This document shows positions 1 to 7,140 of a DNA stretch of 21,214 bases, piece by piece. This DNA is from CAZAQB01 sp964487155. Its GTDB lineage: Bacteria > Pseudomonadota > Gammaproteobacteria > Nitrococcales > Nitrococcaceae. A program made the position numbers and the translations under genes. Under the pieces are notes generated by a model. That model saw nothing but the letters and a program-made list of their open reading frames with translations, did not search any database and had not been told where the DNA came from. Each line of letters begins with the position of its first letter. Position 1 is the stretch's first letter. The DNA lies in contig CAZAQB010000054.1 in NCBI GenBank assembly GCA_964487155.1, positions 1 through 21,214 on the forward strand, given 5' to 3'.

Positions 1-52
1 GGGTACTGGGTACTGGGTACTGGGTACTGGGTACTGGGTACTGGGTACTGGG
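1..52. repeat. 7-bp tandem repeat array
   Basis: The unit GGGTACT is repeated exactly seven times (1-49), followed by a partial GGG. The array begins at the first base of the window, so its true copy number is unknown. It lies downstream of the ntrC stop codon in non-coding sequence. The period of 7 and perfect copies suggest a slippage-prone variable-number repeat. No function can be inferred. Confidence 0.9.
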
Positions 53-94
53 GCAACGCTTAGGCACGACAGCGGCAATTGCAAGGCCTCTGAC

Positions 95-121
95 CGTACT
101 CAGTACCTCGTACCCAGTACC
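95..121. repeat. Degenerate inverted copies of the GTACTGG-type unit
   Basis: This stretch holds GTACTCAGTACC followed by GTACCCAGTAC. The second part is the reverse complement of the array unit at 1-52 (GTACTGGGTAC). The two blocks are about 45 bp apart and could pair as a hairpin. They look like outlying copies of one repeat family in opposite orientation. Confidence 0.7.
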
Positions 122-203
122 GCGCGAAAATGGTGGATTGCGTTTCGCTCCATGCACCCTACGCCCATCGGCCCGGCTCCGACGATTGCCCCAGCCGTCT
201 CCT

Positions 204-234
204 ACTCAGTCCTCAGTCCTTTTCACTCAGTCCT
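204..234. repeat. Short direct-repeat cluster (CTCAGTCCT)
   Basis: Three copies of the 9-mer CTCAGTCCT occur within 31 bp, at 205-213, 212-220 and 226-234; the first two overlap by two bases. They are in the spacer beyond ntrC, near the GTACTGG repeats. The stretch from 1 to 299 otherwise shows no gene on either strand that I can support. Confidence 0.6.
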
Positions 235-269
235 TCTGCCCGCGCAGGCCCGCAAGCCCCGGCAGGTTC

Positions 270-295
270 GGCTGGCGCGCGGGCAACCGCCAGCC
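270..295 (-). terminator. Possible weak terminator after ntrC
   Basis: An 8-bp perfect inverted repeat (GGCTGGCG / CGCCAGCC, loop of 10) begins 5 bp past the ntrC stop codon. On the minus strand it has no T-run after the stem, so it is only a weak candidate for intrinsic termination or for an mRNA 3'-end stabilising hairpin. Confidence 0.3.
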
Positions 296-299
296 CCCC

Positions 300-1697
300 T
301 CACGTCTCCAGCCGCAGTTCCTTGATCTTGCGGGTGAGGGTGTTGCGGCCCCAGCCCAGCAGGCGCGCGGCGTCCTGGCGGCGGCCGCCGGTGCGGCGCA
401 GGGCGGCCTGGATCAGGACGCGCTCCAGGCGCGGCACGGCATCGGCAAGGGACCCCGGCTGCTGCTCGGCGGTGGCCTGCTCGGCCCAGCGGGACAGGGC
501 CGCCTCCCAGTCGGCGGCGACCTCGCGGGCCGGCAGCTCGCCTGCCAGTTCCGGCGGCAGATCCTCCAGTCGGACCTCCCGTCCGCTGGCCATCACCGTG
601 AGCCAGCGGCAGCAGTTCTCCAGCTCGCGGACATTGCCCGGCCAGGGCAACTCCATGAGGCGCTGTTCCACCTCCGGGGTGAGGCGCTTGGGTTCGACGC
701 CAAGCTCGCCGCCGGTGGCCTGCAGGAAATGCGCGGCGAGCATGGAGATGTCGGTGGGCCGCTCCCGCAGGGGCGGGACGTGCACCCGGATGACGTTCAG
801 GCGATGGAAAAGATCCTCCCGGAAGCGCCCCTCAGCCACCTGGCGGGAGAGGTCCTGGTGGGTGGCGGCGATGATGCGCACATCCACCCGGCTCGGGGTA
901 TGGGCCCCGACCCGGTAGAACTCGCCGTCGGCGAGCACCCGCAACAGGCGGGTCTGCAGGTCGGGGGGCATGTCGCCGATCTCGTCCAGGAACAGGCTGC
1001 CGCCGTGGGCCTGCTCGAAGCGGCCCTGGCGGGCCTGCAGGGCGCCGGTGAAGGCGCCGCGCTCGTGTCCGAACAGCTCGGATTCCATCAGGTCGCGGGG
1101 GATGGCGGCCATGTTCAGCGCGATGAAGGGCCGGTCGGCGCGCGGGCTGTGGCGGTGCAGGGCGCGGGCCACCAGTTCCTTGCCGGTTCCGGACTCGCCG
1201 CTGATCAGCACCGTGATGTGGGAGCGGGACAGCCGGCCGATGGCGCGGAACACCTCCTGCATGGCCGGCGCCTCGCCGAGGATCTCGGGGGCCTCGCCGC
1301 GCTGAGCGCCGTTGGCGGCAGACTCACGCCGGGCGGCCAGGGCGCGCTGCACCAGGGCCACGGCCTCGTCCACGTCGAATGGCTTGGGCAGGTACTCGAA
1401 GGCGCCGCCCTCGTAGGCGGAGACTGCCGCGTCCAGATCCGAGTGAGCGGTGATGACGATCACCGGCAGGTCCTCAGCCTGCTCGCGGACCGCCCGCAGC
1501 AGCTCCATGCCGCCCAGGCCGGGCATGCGGATGTCGGTGACCAGCACGTCCGGGGCCTCGCGTTCCATGGCGGCCAGGGCGAGATTGGCGGTTTCGAAGG
1601 TGCGCGGCGTGAGGCCGTCGCGCTCCAGGGCGCGGCTCAGCACCCAGCGGATGGAGCGGTCGTCATCCACGATCCAAACCCTGGACCGGTCAGTCAT
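300..1697 (-). CDS. ntrC: Nitrogen regulation response regulator NtrC (GlnG)
   Basis: Sigma-54-dependent activator, 465 aa, which when phosphorylated by NtrB turns on nitrogen-assimilation genes such as glnA. The N-terminal receiver domain has the acidic pocket (DDD at 11-13), phospho-acceptor Asp55 (in VTDIRMPG) and a conserved Lys in YLPKPFD. The central AAA+ domain has Walker A GESGTGKE (167-174), the sigma-54-contacting GAFTGA loop (214-219) and Walker B LFLDEIGDM (about 235-243). The C-terminus holds a Fis-type helix-turn-helix (about 440-460, DAARLLGWGRNTLTRKI). The ATG has a good ribosome site (GGAGGA) and overlaps the ntrB 3' end by 8 bp, so the two are translationally coupled. Length and domain order match E. 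coli NtrC (469 aa). A related NtrC-family regulator is conceivable, but the glnA-ntrB neighbourhood settles the name. Confidence 0.97.
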   Translation of the reverse strand: MTDRSRVWIVDDDRSIRWVLSRALERDGLTPRTFETANLALAAMEREAPDVLVTDIRMPGLGGMELLRAVREQAEDLPVIVITAHSDLDAAVSAYEGGAFEYLPKPFDVDEAVALVQRALAARRESAANGAQRGEAPEILGEAPAMQEVFRAIGRLSRSHITVLISGESGTGKELVARALHRHSPRADRPFIALNMAAIPRDLMESELFGHERGAFTGALQARQGRFEQAHGGSLFLDEIGDMPPDLQTRLLRVLADGEFYRVGAHTPSRVDVRIIAATHQDLSRQVAEGRFREDLFHRLNVIRVHVPPLRERPTDISMLAAHFLQATGGELGVEPKRLTPEVEQRLMELPWPGNVRELENCCRWLTVMASGREVRLEDLPPELAGELPAREVAADWEAALSRWAEQATAEQQPGSLADAVPRLERVLIQAALRRTGGRRQDAARLLGWGRNTLTRKIKELRLET

Positions 1698-2745
1698 CGG
1701 CGTCCTCCAATGGCAGCCAGACCGTGAACACGGTGCGGCCCGGTTCGCTGGTGCACTCGATCAGGCCCCCGTGGCGGGCCACCAGGGACTGGGCGATGGC
1801 CAGCCCCAGGCCGCTGCCCTCCGGGCGGCCGGTCACCATGGGGTAGAACAGGCTGTCCAGCAGCTCCGGCGGCACGCCGGGCCCGTCGTCGACCACGCTG
1901 AGCCGGGCCACCAGGCGATGCAGCCGCTCGCCGATGGTCACCTGACGGTGGGTTCGGGTCTGCAGCACGATGCGCCCCTGATCCCCCACCGCCTGCAGGG
2001 CGTTGCGCATCAGGTTCAGCAGCGCCTGGATGAGCTGGTCGGCATTGGCAGCCAGGGCCGGAATGCTGGGGTCGTAATCGCGCACGATCTCCACCTCCGG
2101 CGGTGCCTCGGCCTCCACCAGGGCGCGCACCCGCTCGGCCACCTCGTGGAGGTTGGTGGGCACGGTCTCCAGCCGGCCCTCCGGCGTCAGCAGGCCATCC
2201 ACCAGGGCGCGCAGGCGGTCCGCCTCGCCGATGATGACGCTGGTGTACTCCTTCATGTGGGGCTCGGCGAGCTCCCGGTCGAGCAGCTGCGCCGCGCCAC
2301 GCAGTCCCCCCAGGGGATTGCGGATCTCGTGGGCCAGCCCGCGCAGCAGCTCGCGAATGGCCCGCTGCTCGGAGAGCAGCCGGTTCTCCCGGGCCAGGCG
2401 CAGCTGCTGGTCCAGGGGCTCCAGCTCGAGGAGCGTGCGCGCGTCCGGCAGGGGCGTGATGGTGCAGTCGACGGTCACCAGGCCGCCGAAGGGCAGGGCC
2501 AGTTGCTGCTCGCGTTCCGTGGTGCCGGCGCCCCGCGCTCGGGCGCTGTCCACTGCCCGGGCCAGCCGCCGGAAGCCCGGGCCGAGTCGCACCAGGGCCA
2601 CGCCCAGAGCCTGGCGCGCACTGACCCGGAGCAGCGATTCGGCGGCCGGGTTCAGGTAGCCCACCCGGTTCTCGCCGTCCACGGCCACCACGGCCGTGCT
2701 CAGATGTTCCAGCAGGTCGGAGTCGGGAGTTTGGCGCGTTTTCAT
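1690..2745 (-). CDS. ntrB: Nitrogen regulation sensor histidine kinase NtrB (GlnL)
   Basis: Cytosolic histidine kinase/phosphatase that controls NtrC in response to PII. It has no transmembrane segment. A PAS-like sensor domain is N-terminal (LLEHLSTAVVAVDGENRVGY), followed by the H-box GLAHEIRNPLGGLRGA (phospho-acceptor His139 from this start). The N-box (LIQALLNLMRNALQA), G1 box (VVDDGPGVPPEL) and G2 box (GSGLGLAIAQSL) of the ATPase domain are present. I chose the ATG at 2745 (351 aa) because it puts the PAS domain at the usual distance from the N-terminus. An in-frame ATG at 2775 would add 10 residues, and neither has a clear Shine-Dalgarno sequence. The gene ends 8 bp inside ntrC. It is preceded by its own promoter and an NtrC box. 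Confidence 0.95.
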   Translation of the reverse strand: MKTRQTPDSDLLEHLSTAVVAVDGENRVGYLNPAAESLLRVSARQALGVALVRLGPGFRRLARAVDSARARGAGTTEREQQLALPFGGLVTVDCTITPLPDARTLLELEPLDQQLRLARENRLLSEQRAIRELLRGLAHEIRNPLGGLRGAAQLLDRELAEPHMKEYTSVIIGEADRLRALVDGLLTPEGRLETVPTNLHEVAERVRALVEAEAPPEVEIVRDYDPSIPALAANADQLIQALLNLMRNALQAVGDQGRIVLQTRTHRQVTIGERLHRLVARLSVVDDGPGVPPELLDSLFYPMVTGRPEGSGLGLAIAQSLVARHGGLIECTSEPGRTVFTVWLPLEDADD

Positions 2746-2856
2746 CGCAGTGCGGTCAGGCAAGAAATGGACCATGAATGGAGGGCCGAGGACCGGGTGC
2801 GCGGGCCGGCCCTACCCCGCCGCCTGCGGGGCATCGCGCCCGCCGACCGATGGGTC

Positions 2857-2899
2857 AGTATAGGGCGGAGCCGACGCTCTAGTGCACCACTATGGTGCG
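2857..2899 (-). promoter_or_regulatory. ntrBC promoter with an overlapping NtrC box
   Basis: On the minus strand there is a perfect -10 hexamer TATACT (2857-2862). Its -35 position (about 2880-2885) has little match to TTGACA but falls inside a 17-bp NtrC-type site at 2883-2899 (TGCACC-N5-GGTGCG, 11 of 12 consensus positions; GCACCA-CTA-TGGTGC is a perfect palindrome). In E. coli the glnL promoter is repressed by NtrC bound over it, and the same autoregulation is inferred here. Confidence 0.65.
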
Positions 2900-2902
2900 A
2901 TG

Positions 2903-3622
2903 CTAGTTGGCAGAGCCGGAGCGGGCGGGCAGGTTTACCGAGGGGCGGTGCATGTAGAACGTGACCCGGTCGGTTTCGGCGACCACGCGGCCGTCCTGGT
3001 TCTCGATGCGGGCCTGCAGGGTATGCGTGCCGCGGGGCATGGACGGCAGCACCACCTGCAGGGAGTCGCCCGGCTGCCGGGGCGCCGGCTCGCCGTCCAG
3101 CAGCAGGGTCAGGCTGTGGCCGCCACGCAGGCCCGGCTCCAGGGCCAGGGCGACGTTAACGTCCCCCGGATGGCCCCTGAGCGTGGCGTCGGGCTCCGGA
3201 CGGACGATGGCGAAGCGCCGGTAGGCGCCGCCCTCCGCCGGATCCCTGCCCGATGCGGCACGGGGCATGTCCGGCGCCATGGGAATGACCGACGGCTCGC
3301 CGGGATCGATGCGCTCGGCACCGATGCGGGGCTCGTCGGAGTAGTGGGTGACACCCTCGGAGTCCACCCAGCGGTAGACCTCGGCGCCGGCCAGCGCCGG
3401 CGTCAGCAGCAACAGGGCCGTCAGGGCCAGCCGTCCAGCAGCCTGTCGGACTTTGGGGTCCGTCGCGAGCCGAGTGGGAGAGCGAGGCCTGCTTTTCGAT
3501 CGTTCGAGGAGAATAGCCGTCGCCATTTGACGAGAAGGATCGGAGAAATAGACCGCTATCCCACCGGCGCAGTCGGAGCAGCCCAAGTCCGACAGGCTGC
3601 TGGGGGCCCTCCAGTGGTCCAT
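2903..3622 (-). CDS. DUF4124-type secreted protein with a displaced signal peptide
   Basis: Function unknown; 239 aa from the ATG at 3622. After a hydrophobic signal-peptide core (LALTALLLLTPALAGA, residues 65-80) comes the DUF4124 signature EVYRWVDSEGVTHYSDEP. Then follow a low-complexity linker and a beta-rich C-terminal part (about 140-230) resembling an Ig-like fold. The protein is probably periplasmic or envelope-bound. It lies between glnA and ntrB, as similar genes do in other gammaproteobacteria. Oddity: residues about 7-63 are encoded by a 169-bp inverted-repeat element inserted just after the start. The first ATG has a strong GAGGAG ribosome site 7 bp upstream, and codons 1-6 (MDHWRA) joined to GRLALTALL would make a normal signal peptide. 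The internal ATG at 3526 would still leave about 30 residues before the core. Secretion may be impaired. Confidence 0.75.
   Translation of the reverse strand: MDHWRAPSSLSDLGCSDCAGGIAVYFSDPSRQMATAILLERSKSRPRSPTRLATDPKVRQAAGRLALTALLLLTPALAGAEVYRWVDSEGVTHYSDEPRIGAERIDPGEPSVIPMAPDMPRAASGRDPAEGGAYRRFAIVRPEPDATLRGHPGDVNVALALEPGLRGGHSLTLLLDGEPAPRQPGDSLQVVLPSMPRGTHTLQARIENQDGRVVAETDRVTFYMHRPSVNLPARSGSAN
3435..3603. mobile_element. MITE-like element, 169 bp, in the DUF4124 gene
   Basis: The ends are perfect 19-bp inverted repeats: CCAGCAGCCTGTCGGACTT at 3435-3453 and its reverse complement at 3585-3603. The interior has no transposase-sized open frame of its own. It resembles a non-autonomous, internally deleted insertion sequence. 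I could not find a clear target-site duplication. Its minus-strand reading is open and in frame with the DUF4124 gene. A related sequence (CAGCCTGTAGAACTT) occurs at 14251-14265. Confidence 0.65.
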
Positions 3623-3739
3623 GGCGCCGCTCCTCTGCTGCCGGGTCTGCTGCCGGGTTGGAGGCCCACTCTACCAATGTTCCGTGGAGTCGTGTCAGGC
3701 AGGATTCCGGCCGCCGGCAGTCGAGGGGCCGTAACGACA

Positions 3740-3762
3740 ACGGCCCCCGCGCGGGGGGCCGT
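3740..3762 (-). terminator. glnA intrinsic terminator
   Basis: A 9-bp GC-rich stem (ACGGCCCCC / GGGGGCCGT, 5-nt loop) begins 23 bp after the glnA stop codon. On the minus strand it is followed by the T-rich TTGTCGTTAC. This should end most glnA transcripts and partly insulate the DUF4124-ntrBC genes, as the terminator between glnA and glnL does in enteric bacteria. Confidence 0.7.
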
Positions 3763-3785
3763 GGGTTGGCATCGGGAGGCTGGCC

Positions 3786-5201
3786 TCAGACGCTGTAGTA
3801 CATGTCGAATTCCACCGGGTGGGTGGTCATGCGCAGGCGGGTGATCTCCTCGGCCTTGAGCTCGATATAGCCGTCGATGGCATCGTCGGTGAACACGCCG
3901 CCGGCGGTCAGGAAGGCCCGATCCTCGTTCAGAGACTGCATGGCCTCCTCCAGGGAGAACGCCACCTTGGGGATCTCCTTCTCCTCCTCCGGGGGCAGGT
4001 CATAGAGGTCCTTGTCCATGGCGTCGCCCGGGTGGATCTTGTTCTGAATGCCGTCGAGGCCGGCCATCAGCATGGCGGCAAAGGACAGGTAGGGGTTGCC
4101 GGTGGAGTCCGGGAAGCGCACCTCGACGCGCCGCGCCTTGGGGTTGGAGACCCAGGGGATGCGCACCGAGGCGGAGCGGTTGCGGGCGGAGTAGGCCAGC
4201 AGCACGGGGGCCTCGAAGCCGGGCACCAGGCGCTTGTAGCTGTTGGTGGAGGCATTGGCGAAGGCATTGATGGCGCGGGCGTGCTTGATGATGCCGCCGA
4301 TGTAGTACAGCGCCGTCTCGGACAGCCCGCCGTACTTGTCGCCGGCGAACAGGGCCTCGCCGGTCTTGGCGATCGACTGGTGCACGTGCATCCCGTTGCC
4401 GTTGTCGCCCACCAGCGGCTTGGGCATGAAGGTCGCGCTCTTGCCGAACGCGTGGGCCACGTTGTGCACGCAGTACTTCAGGATCTGCAGCTGATCGGCG
4501 CGCCGCACCAGGGTGTTGAACTTGGTGCCGATCTCACACTGGCCGGCGGTGGCCACCTCGTGGTGGTGGACCTCGGTCTCCAGGCCCATCTCCTCCATGG
4601 CCAGGCACATGGCGGCGCGCAGGTCATGCAGGGAATCCACCGGCGGAACCGGGAAGTAGCCGCCCTTCAGCCCCGGGCGGTGGCCCATGTTGCCGTCTTC
4701 ATAGACGCGCTCCGAGTTCCACATCGCCTCCTCGGCGTCCACCTTGTAGAAGGCGCCGCTGATGTCCGAGCCCCAGCGCACGTCGTCGAAGACGAAGAAC
4801 TCAGGCTCCGGGCCGAAGTAGGCCTCGTCGCCGATGCCGGTGGACTTCAGGTAGGCCTCGGCGCGGCGGGCGATGGAGCGGGGGTCGCGCTCGTAGCCCT
4901 GCATGGTGCTGGGCTCGATGATGTCGCAGACGATGTTGAGGGTGGGCTCGTCGAAGAACGGGTCCATCACCGCGGTCTCGGCGTCGGGCATCATGATCAT
5001 GTCCGACTCCTGGATGCCCTTCCAGCCGGAGATGCTGGAGCCGTCAAACATCTTGCCGTCCTCGAAGAAGTCGGCTTCCACGGAGTGGGCGGGAATGGTG
5101 ACGTGCTGCCACTTGCCACGGGTGTCGGTGAAGCGGAGGTCGACGAACTTGGCCTCCTTGTCCTGCATCAGCTTGAGAACATCATCGGGTGTACGAGCCA
5201 T
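3786..5201 (-). CDS. glnA: Type I glutamine synthetase GlnA
   Basis: ATP-dependent ligation of ammonia to glutamate, the entry point of nitrogen assimilation; a dodecameric cytosolic enzyme. At 471 aa it has the usual length of the bacterial GSI-beta class. Visible signatures are FDGSSISGW (53-60), the metal-binding PEPEFF (131-136), the ATP region NGNGMHVHQS (267-276) and RIPWVSNPKARRVEVRFPD (about 347-365). Tyr400 in KDLYDLPPEE corresponds to the adenylylation site (E. coli Tyr397), so activity is probably tuned by GlnE. The ATG at 5201 gives the normal N-terminus MARTPDDVLKLM and has a GGGAGG ribosome site 6 bp upstream, whereas the frame stays open upstream to 5258. A sigma-54-like promoter and two NtrC sites lie upstream. 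Confidence 0.98.
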   Translation of the reverse strand: MARTPDDVLKLMQDKEAKFVDLRFTDTRGKWQHVTIPAHSVEADFFEDGKMFDGSSISGWKGIQESDMIMMPDAETAVMDPFFDEPTLNIVCDIIEPSTMQGYERDPRSIARRAEAYLKSTGIGDEAYFGPEPEFFVFDDVRWGSDISGAFYKVDAEEAMWNSERVYEDGNMGHRPGLKGGYFPVPPVDSLHDLRAAMCLAMEEMGLETEVHHHEVATAGQCEIGTKFNTLVRRADQLQILKYCVHNVAHAFGKSATFMPKPLVGDNGNGMHVHQSIAKTGEALFAGDKYGGLSETALYYIGGIIKHARAINAFANASTNSYKRLVPGFEAPVLLAYSARNRSASVRIPWVSNPKARRVEVRFPDSTGNPYLSFAAMLMAGLDGIQNKIHPGDAMDKDLYDLPPEEEKEIPKVAFSLEEAMQSLNEDRAFLTAGGVFTDDAIDGYIELKAEEITRLRMTTHPVEFDMYYSV

Positions 5202-5257
5202 CGGGGACCTCCCGCAAATTGGACTGAGACTGTGCATGTTGTAGGCCCGGGCCGACA

Positions 5258-5273
5258 TTCAGGATGCGTGCCA
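5258..5273 (-). promoter_or_regulatory. Sigma-54-like promoter of glnA
   Basis: The minus strand reads TGGCACG-CATC-CTGA, with a perfect -24 block (TGGCACG) at correct spacing from a -12 block that keeps the G but has CTGA instead of TTGC. The inferred start is near 5247, about 46 bp before the glnA ATG. The NtrC sites would then be centred near -97 and -128, within the normal enhancer range. Confidence 0.6.
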
Positions 5274-5335
5274 GGGAATCGGCGACGGCGCCACGCGCCT
5301 CGCCGGTGCGTTGCGCCCGCGCCAGGGCGTAGAGC

Positions 5336-5352
5336 CGCCCTAGTATGGTGCG
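5336..5352 (-). promoter_or_regulatory. Weak NtrC site (promoter-proximal)
   Basis: The minus strand reads CGCACC-N5-AGGGCG, with 8 of 12 consensus positions and a good left half only. Its centre is 31 bp from the strong site, about three helical turns, close to the 32-bp spacing of the paired NtrC sites at E. coli glnA. The position supports it more than the sequence does. Confidence 0.4.
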
Positions 5353-5366
5353 TACCAATCGGAAGT

Positions 5367-5383
5367 TGCACCTGGTAGGTGCA
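5367..5383 (-). promoter_or_regulatory. Perfect NtrC enhancer site
   Basis: TGCACC-TGGTA-GGTGCA matches the NtrC consensus at every half-site base, and the palindrome extends one more base each side (TTGCACC/GGTGCAA, 5366-5384). It lies about 166 bp upstream of the glnA start codon and 16 bp beyond the stop codon of the upstream gene. Confidence 0.85.
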
Positions 5384-5399
5384 ATAGGCCGCAGGAGGA

Positions 5400-5969
5400 T
5401 CAGTGGCGGCGGCTGGAGGCGGGCACGAGTGTGGCGTCGGTATAGCGGGCCAGCTGCCGGCGCGCCACGGAGCTGCCCGTCTGCAGGTAGCGCTCCGCCG
5501 CGTCGAGCATGCCCAGCATCTGGCCTCTGTCCTCCCCGTGGCGCAGGGCGCCCAGCACGTCGGCAAGGGAGACGAAGGTTGCCGCAAGGTCAGCGTAGAG
5601 GGCCCCGGCCCGCGGGGAGAGGCTGTCGGCCACGCCGGTGTAGGCGGAACGGCCCATGTCCACGAAGTAGCTCAGGCGCACCCGGCGGCGCGCCGCCTGC
5701 TCCGGGAACAGCCCGGTGAACAGCAGGCACAGGTCGCCCACCTCCTGCAGGGCATCGCGGCGCGCGCTGCCGGCAATCTGCTGGCTGCGCAGGTAGGCGA
5801 GTGCCAGCACCACCCGGGCGATGTCCCGGCGGCGCAGGTAGCGCATCAGCAGGAACACCAGGTAGCTCTCCCGGTCGGGGTCCAGCGGACAGGCCGCCTG
5901 TTCCGCGGCCTCGGTGACCGCCCGGTGCCAGCCGGCGGCCTCGGTAGGTTCAACGATCATGCGGGTCAT
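5400..5969 (-). CDS. Conserved-looking protein of unknown function
   Basis: I do not recognise a family. The protein has 189 aa from the ATG at 5969, chosen because of its strong ribosome site (GGAGG, 5-bp spacing); a GTG at 5981 would add four residues. It has no signal peptide or clear membrane segment and appears mostly alpha-helical. It contains an Arg-rich stretch (YLRRRDIARVVLALAYLRSQQ) and a second Arg cluster (AARRRVRLSYFVDMG). Base composition and codon use match the neighbours. It lies upstream of glnA on the same strand and divergent from glyQ. Its stop codon is 16 bp from the perfect NtrC box, so the glnA enhancer fills the gap after it. No function should be assumed from this position. 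Confidence 0.75.
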   Translation of the reverse strand: MTRMIVEPTEAAGWHRAVTEAAEQAACPLDPDRESYLVFLLMRYLRRRDIARVVLALAYLRSQQIAGSARRDALQEVGDLCLLFTGLFPEQAARRRVRLSYFVDMGRSAYTGVADSLSPRAGALYADLAATFVSLADVLGALRHGEDRGQMLGMLDAAERYLQTGSSVARRQLARYTDATLVPASSRRH

Positions 5970-5998
5970 GTCGTCCTCCACGCCGTTCGTTCACTCCC

Positions 5999-6028
5999 TG
6001 TATAGCGTCCAATATGGGTAGAAGTGAA
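5999..6028 (-). promoter_or_regulatory. Possible promoter of the unknown gene upstream of glnA
   Basis: The minus strand reads TTCACT, an 18-bp spacer, then TATACA, ending about 30 bp before the ATG at 5969. The -10 is good and the -35 is fair. Confidence 0.35.
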
Positions 6029-6068
6029 CGCCTGCGAGGGCCGGCTGCTGGCCGGGGGTGGCCCGGGG

Positions 6069-6074
6069 TATACT
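6069..6074 (+). promoter_or_regulatory. Possible -10 element of the glyQS operon
   Basis: A perfect TATACT lies in the 268-bp divergent gap upstream of glyQ. No convincing -35 is seen at 16-18 bp. It would give a leader of roughly 155 nt before the glyQ ATG. I see no T-box or glycine-riboswitch structure in that leader. Confidence 0.4.
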
Positions 6075-6237
6075 GGCGCGCTTTGCTTGCGCCACCATGC
6101 GCGTAACCGGCACCGGCTGCGGACTTGGCAGCCATGCAATTGAAAAGAAAGCGTTGTTTGAGCCTGTTGACCACCGGCAACCGCGGCTGGCAGGCCACCG
6201 CCATCTCCACCCCCGGCGTGGGAGACCGACACAAGAG

Positions 6238-7136
<899 letters not shown>

Positions 7137-7140
<4 letters not shown>

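Noticed and set aside
1..52. CRISPR-like array
   Set aside because: The units are only 7 bp and contiguous with no spacers, and no cas genes are nearby.
138..1727. Long plus-strand open frame opposite ntrC
   Set aside because: High GC makes antisense frames open. Its translation shows no domain, while the minus strand encodes full NtrC.
2815..2831. Hairpin CCCCGC/GCGGGG in the ntrB leader as a terminator
   Set aside because: The stem is only 6 bp and is not followed by a T-run on the minus strand; it is likely incidental in GC-rich DNA.
3819..5378. 519-codon plus-strand open frame opposite glnA
   Set aside because: It is the antisense of a fully conserved glutamine synthetase and is rich in the Gly, His and Val expected from reading GC-rich codons backwards.
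6075..6237. T-box or glycine riboswitch in the glyQ leader
   Set aside because: No T-box consensus, specifier stem or tandem glycine aptamer core is visible, and T-boxes are not expected in gammaproteobacteria.
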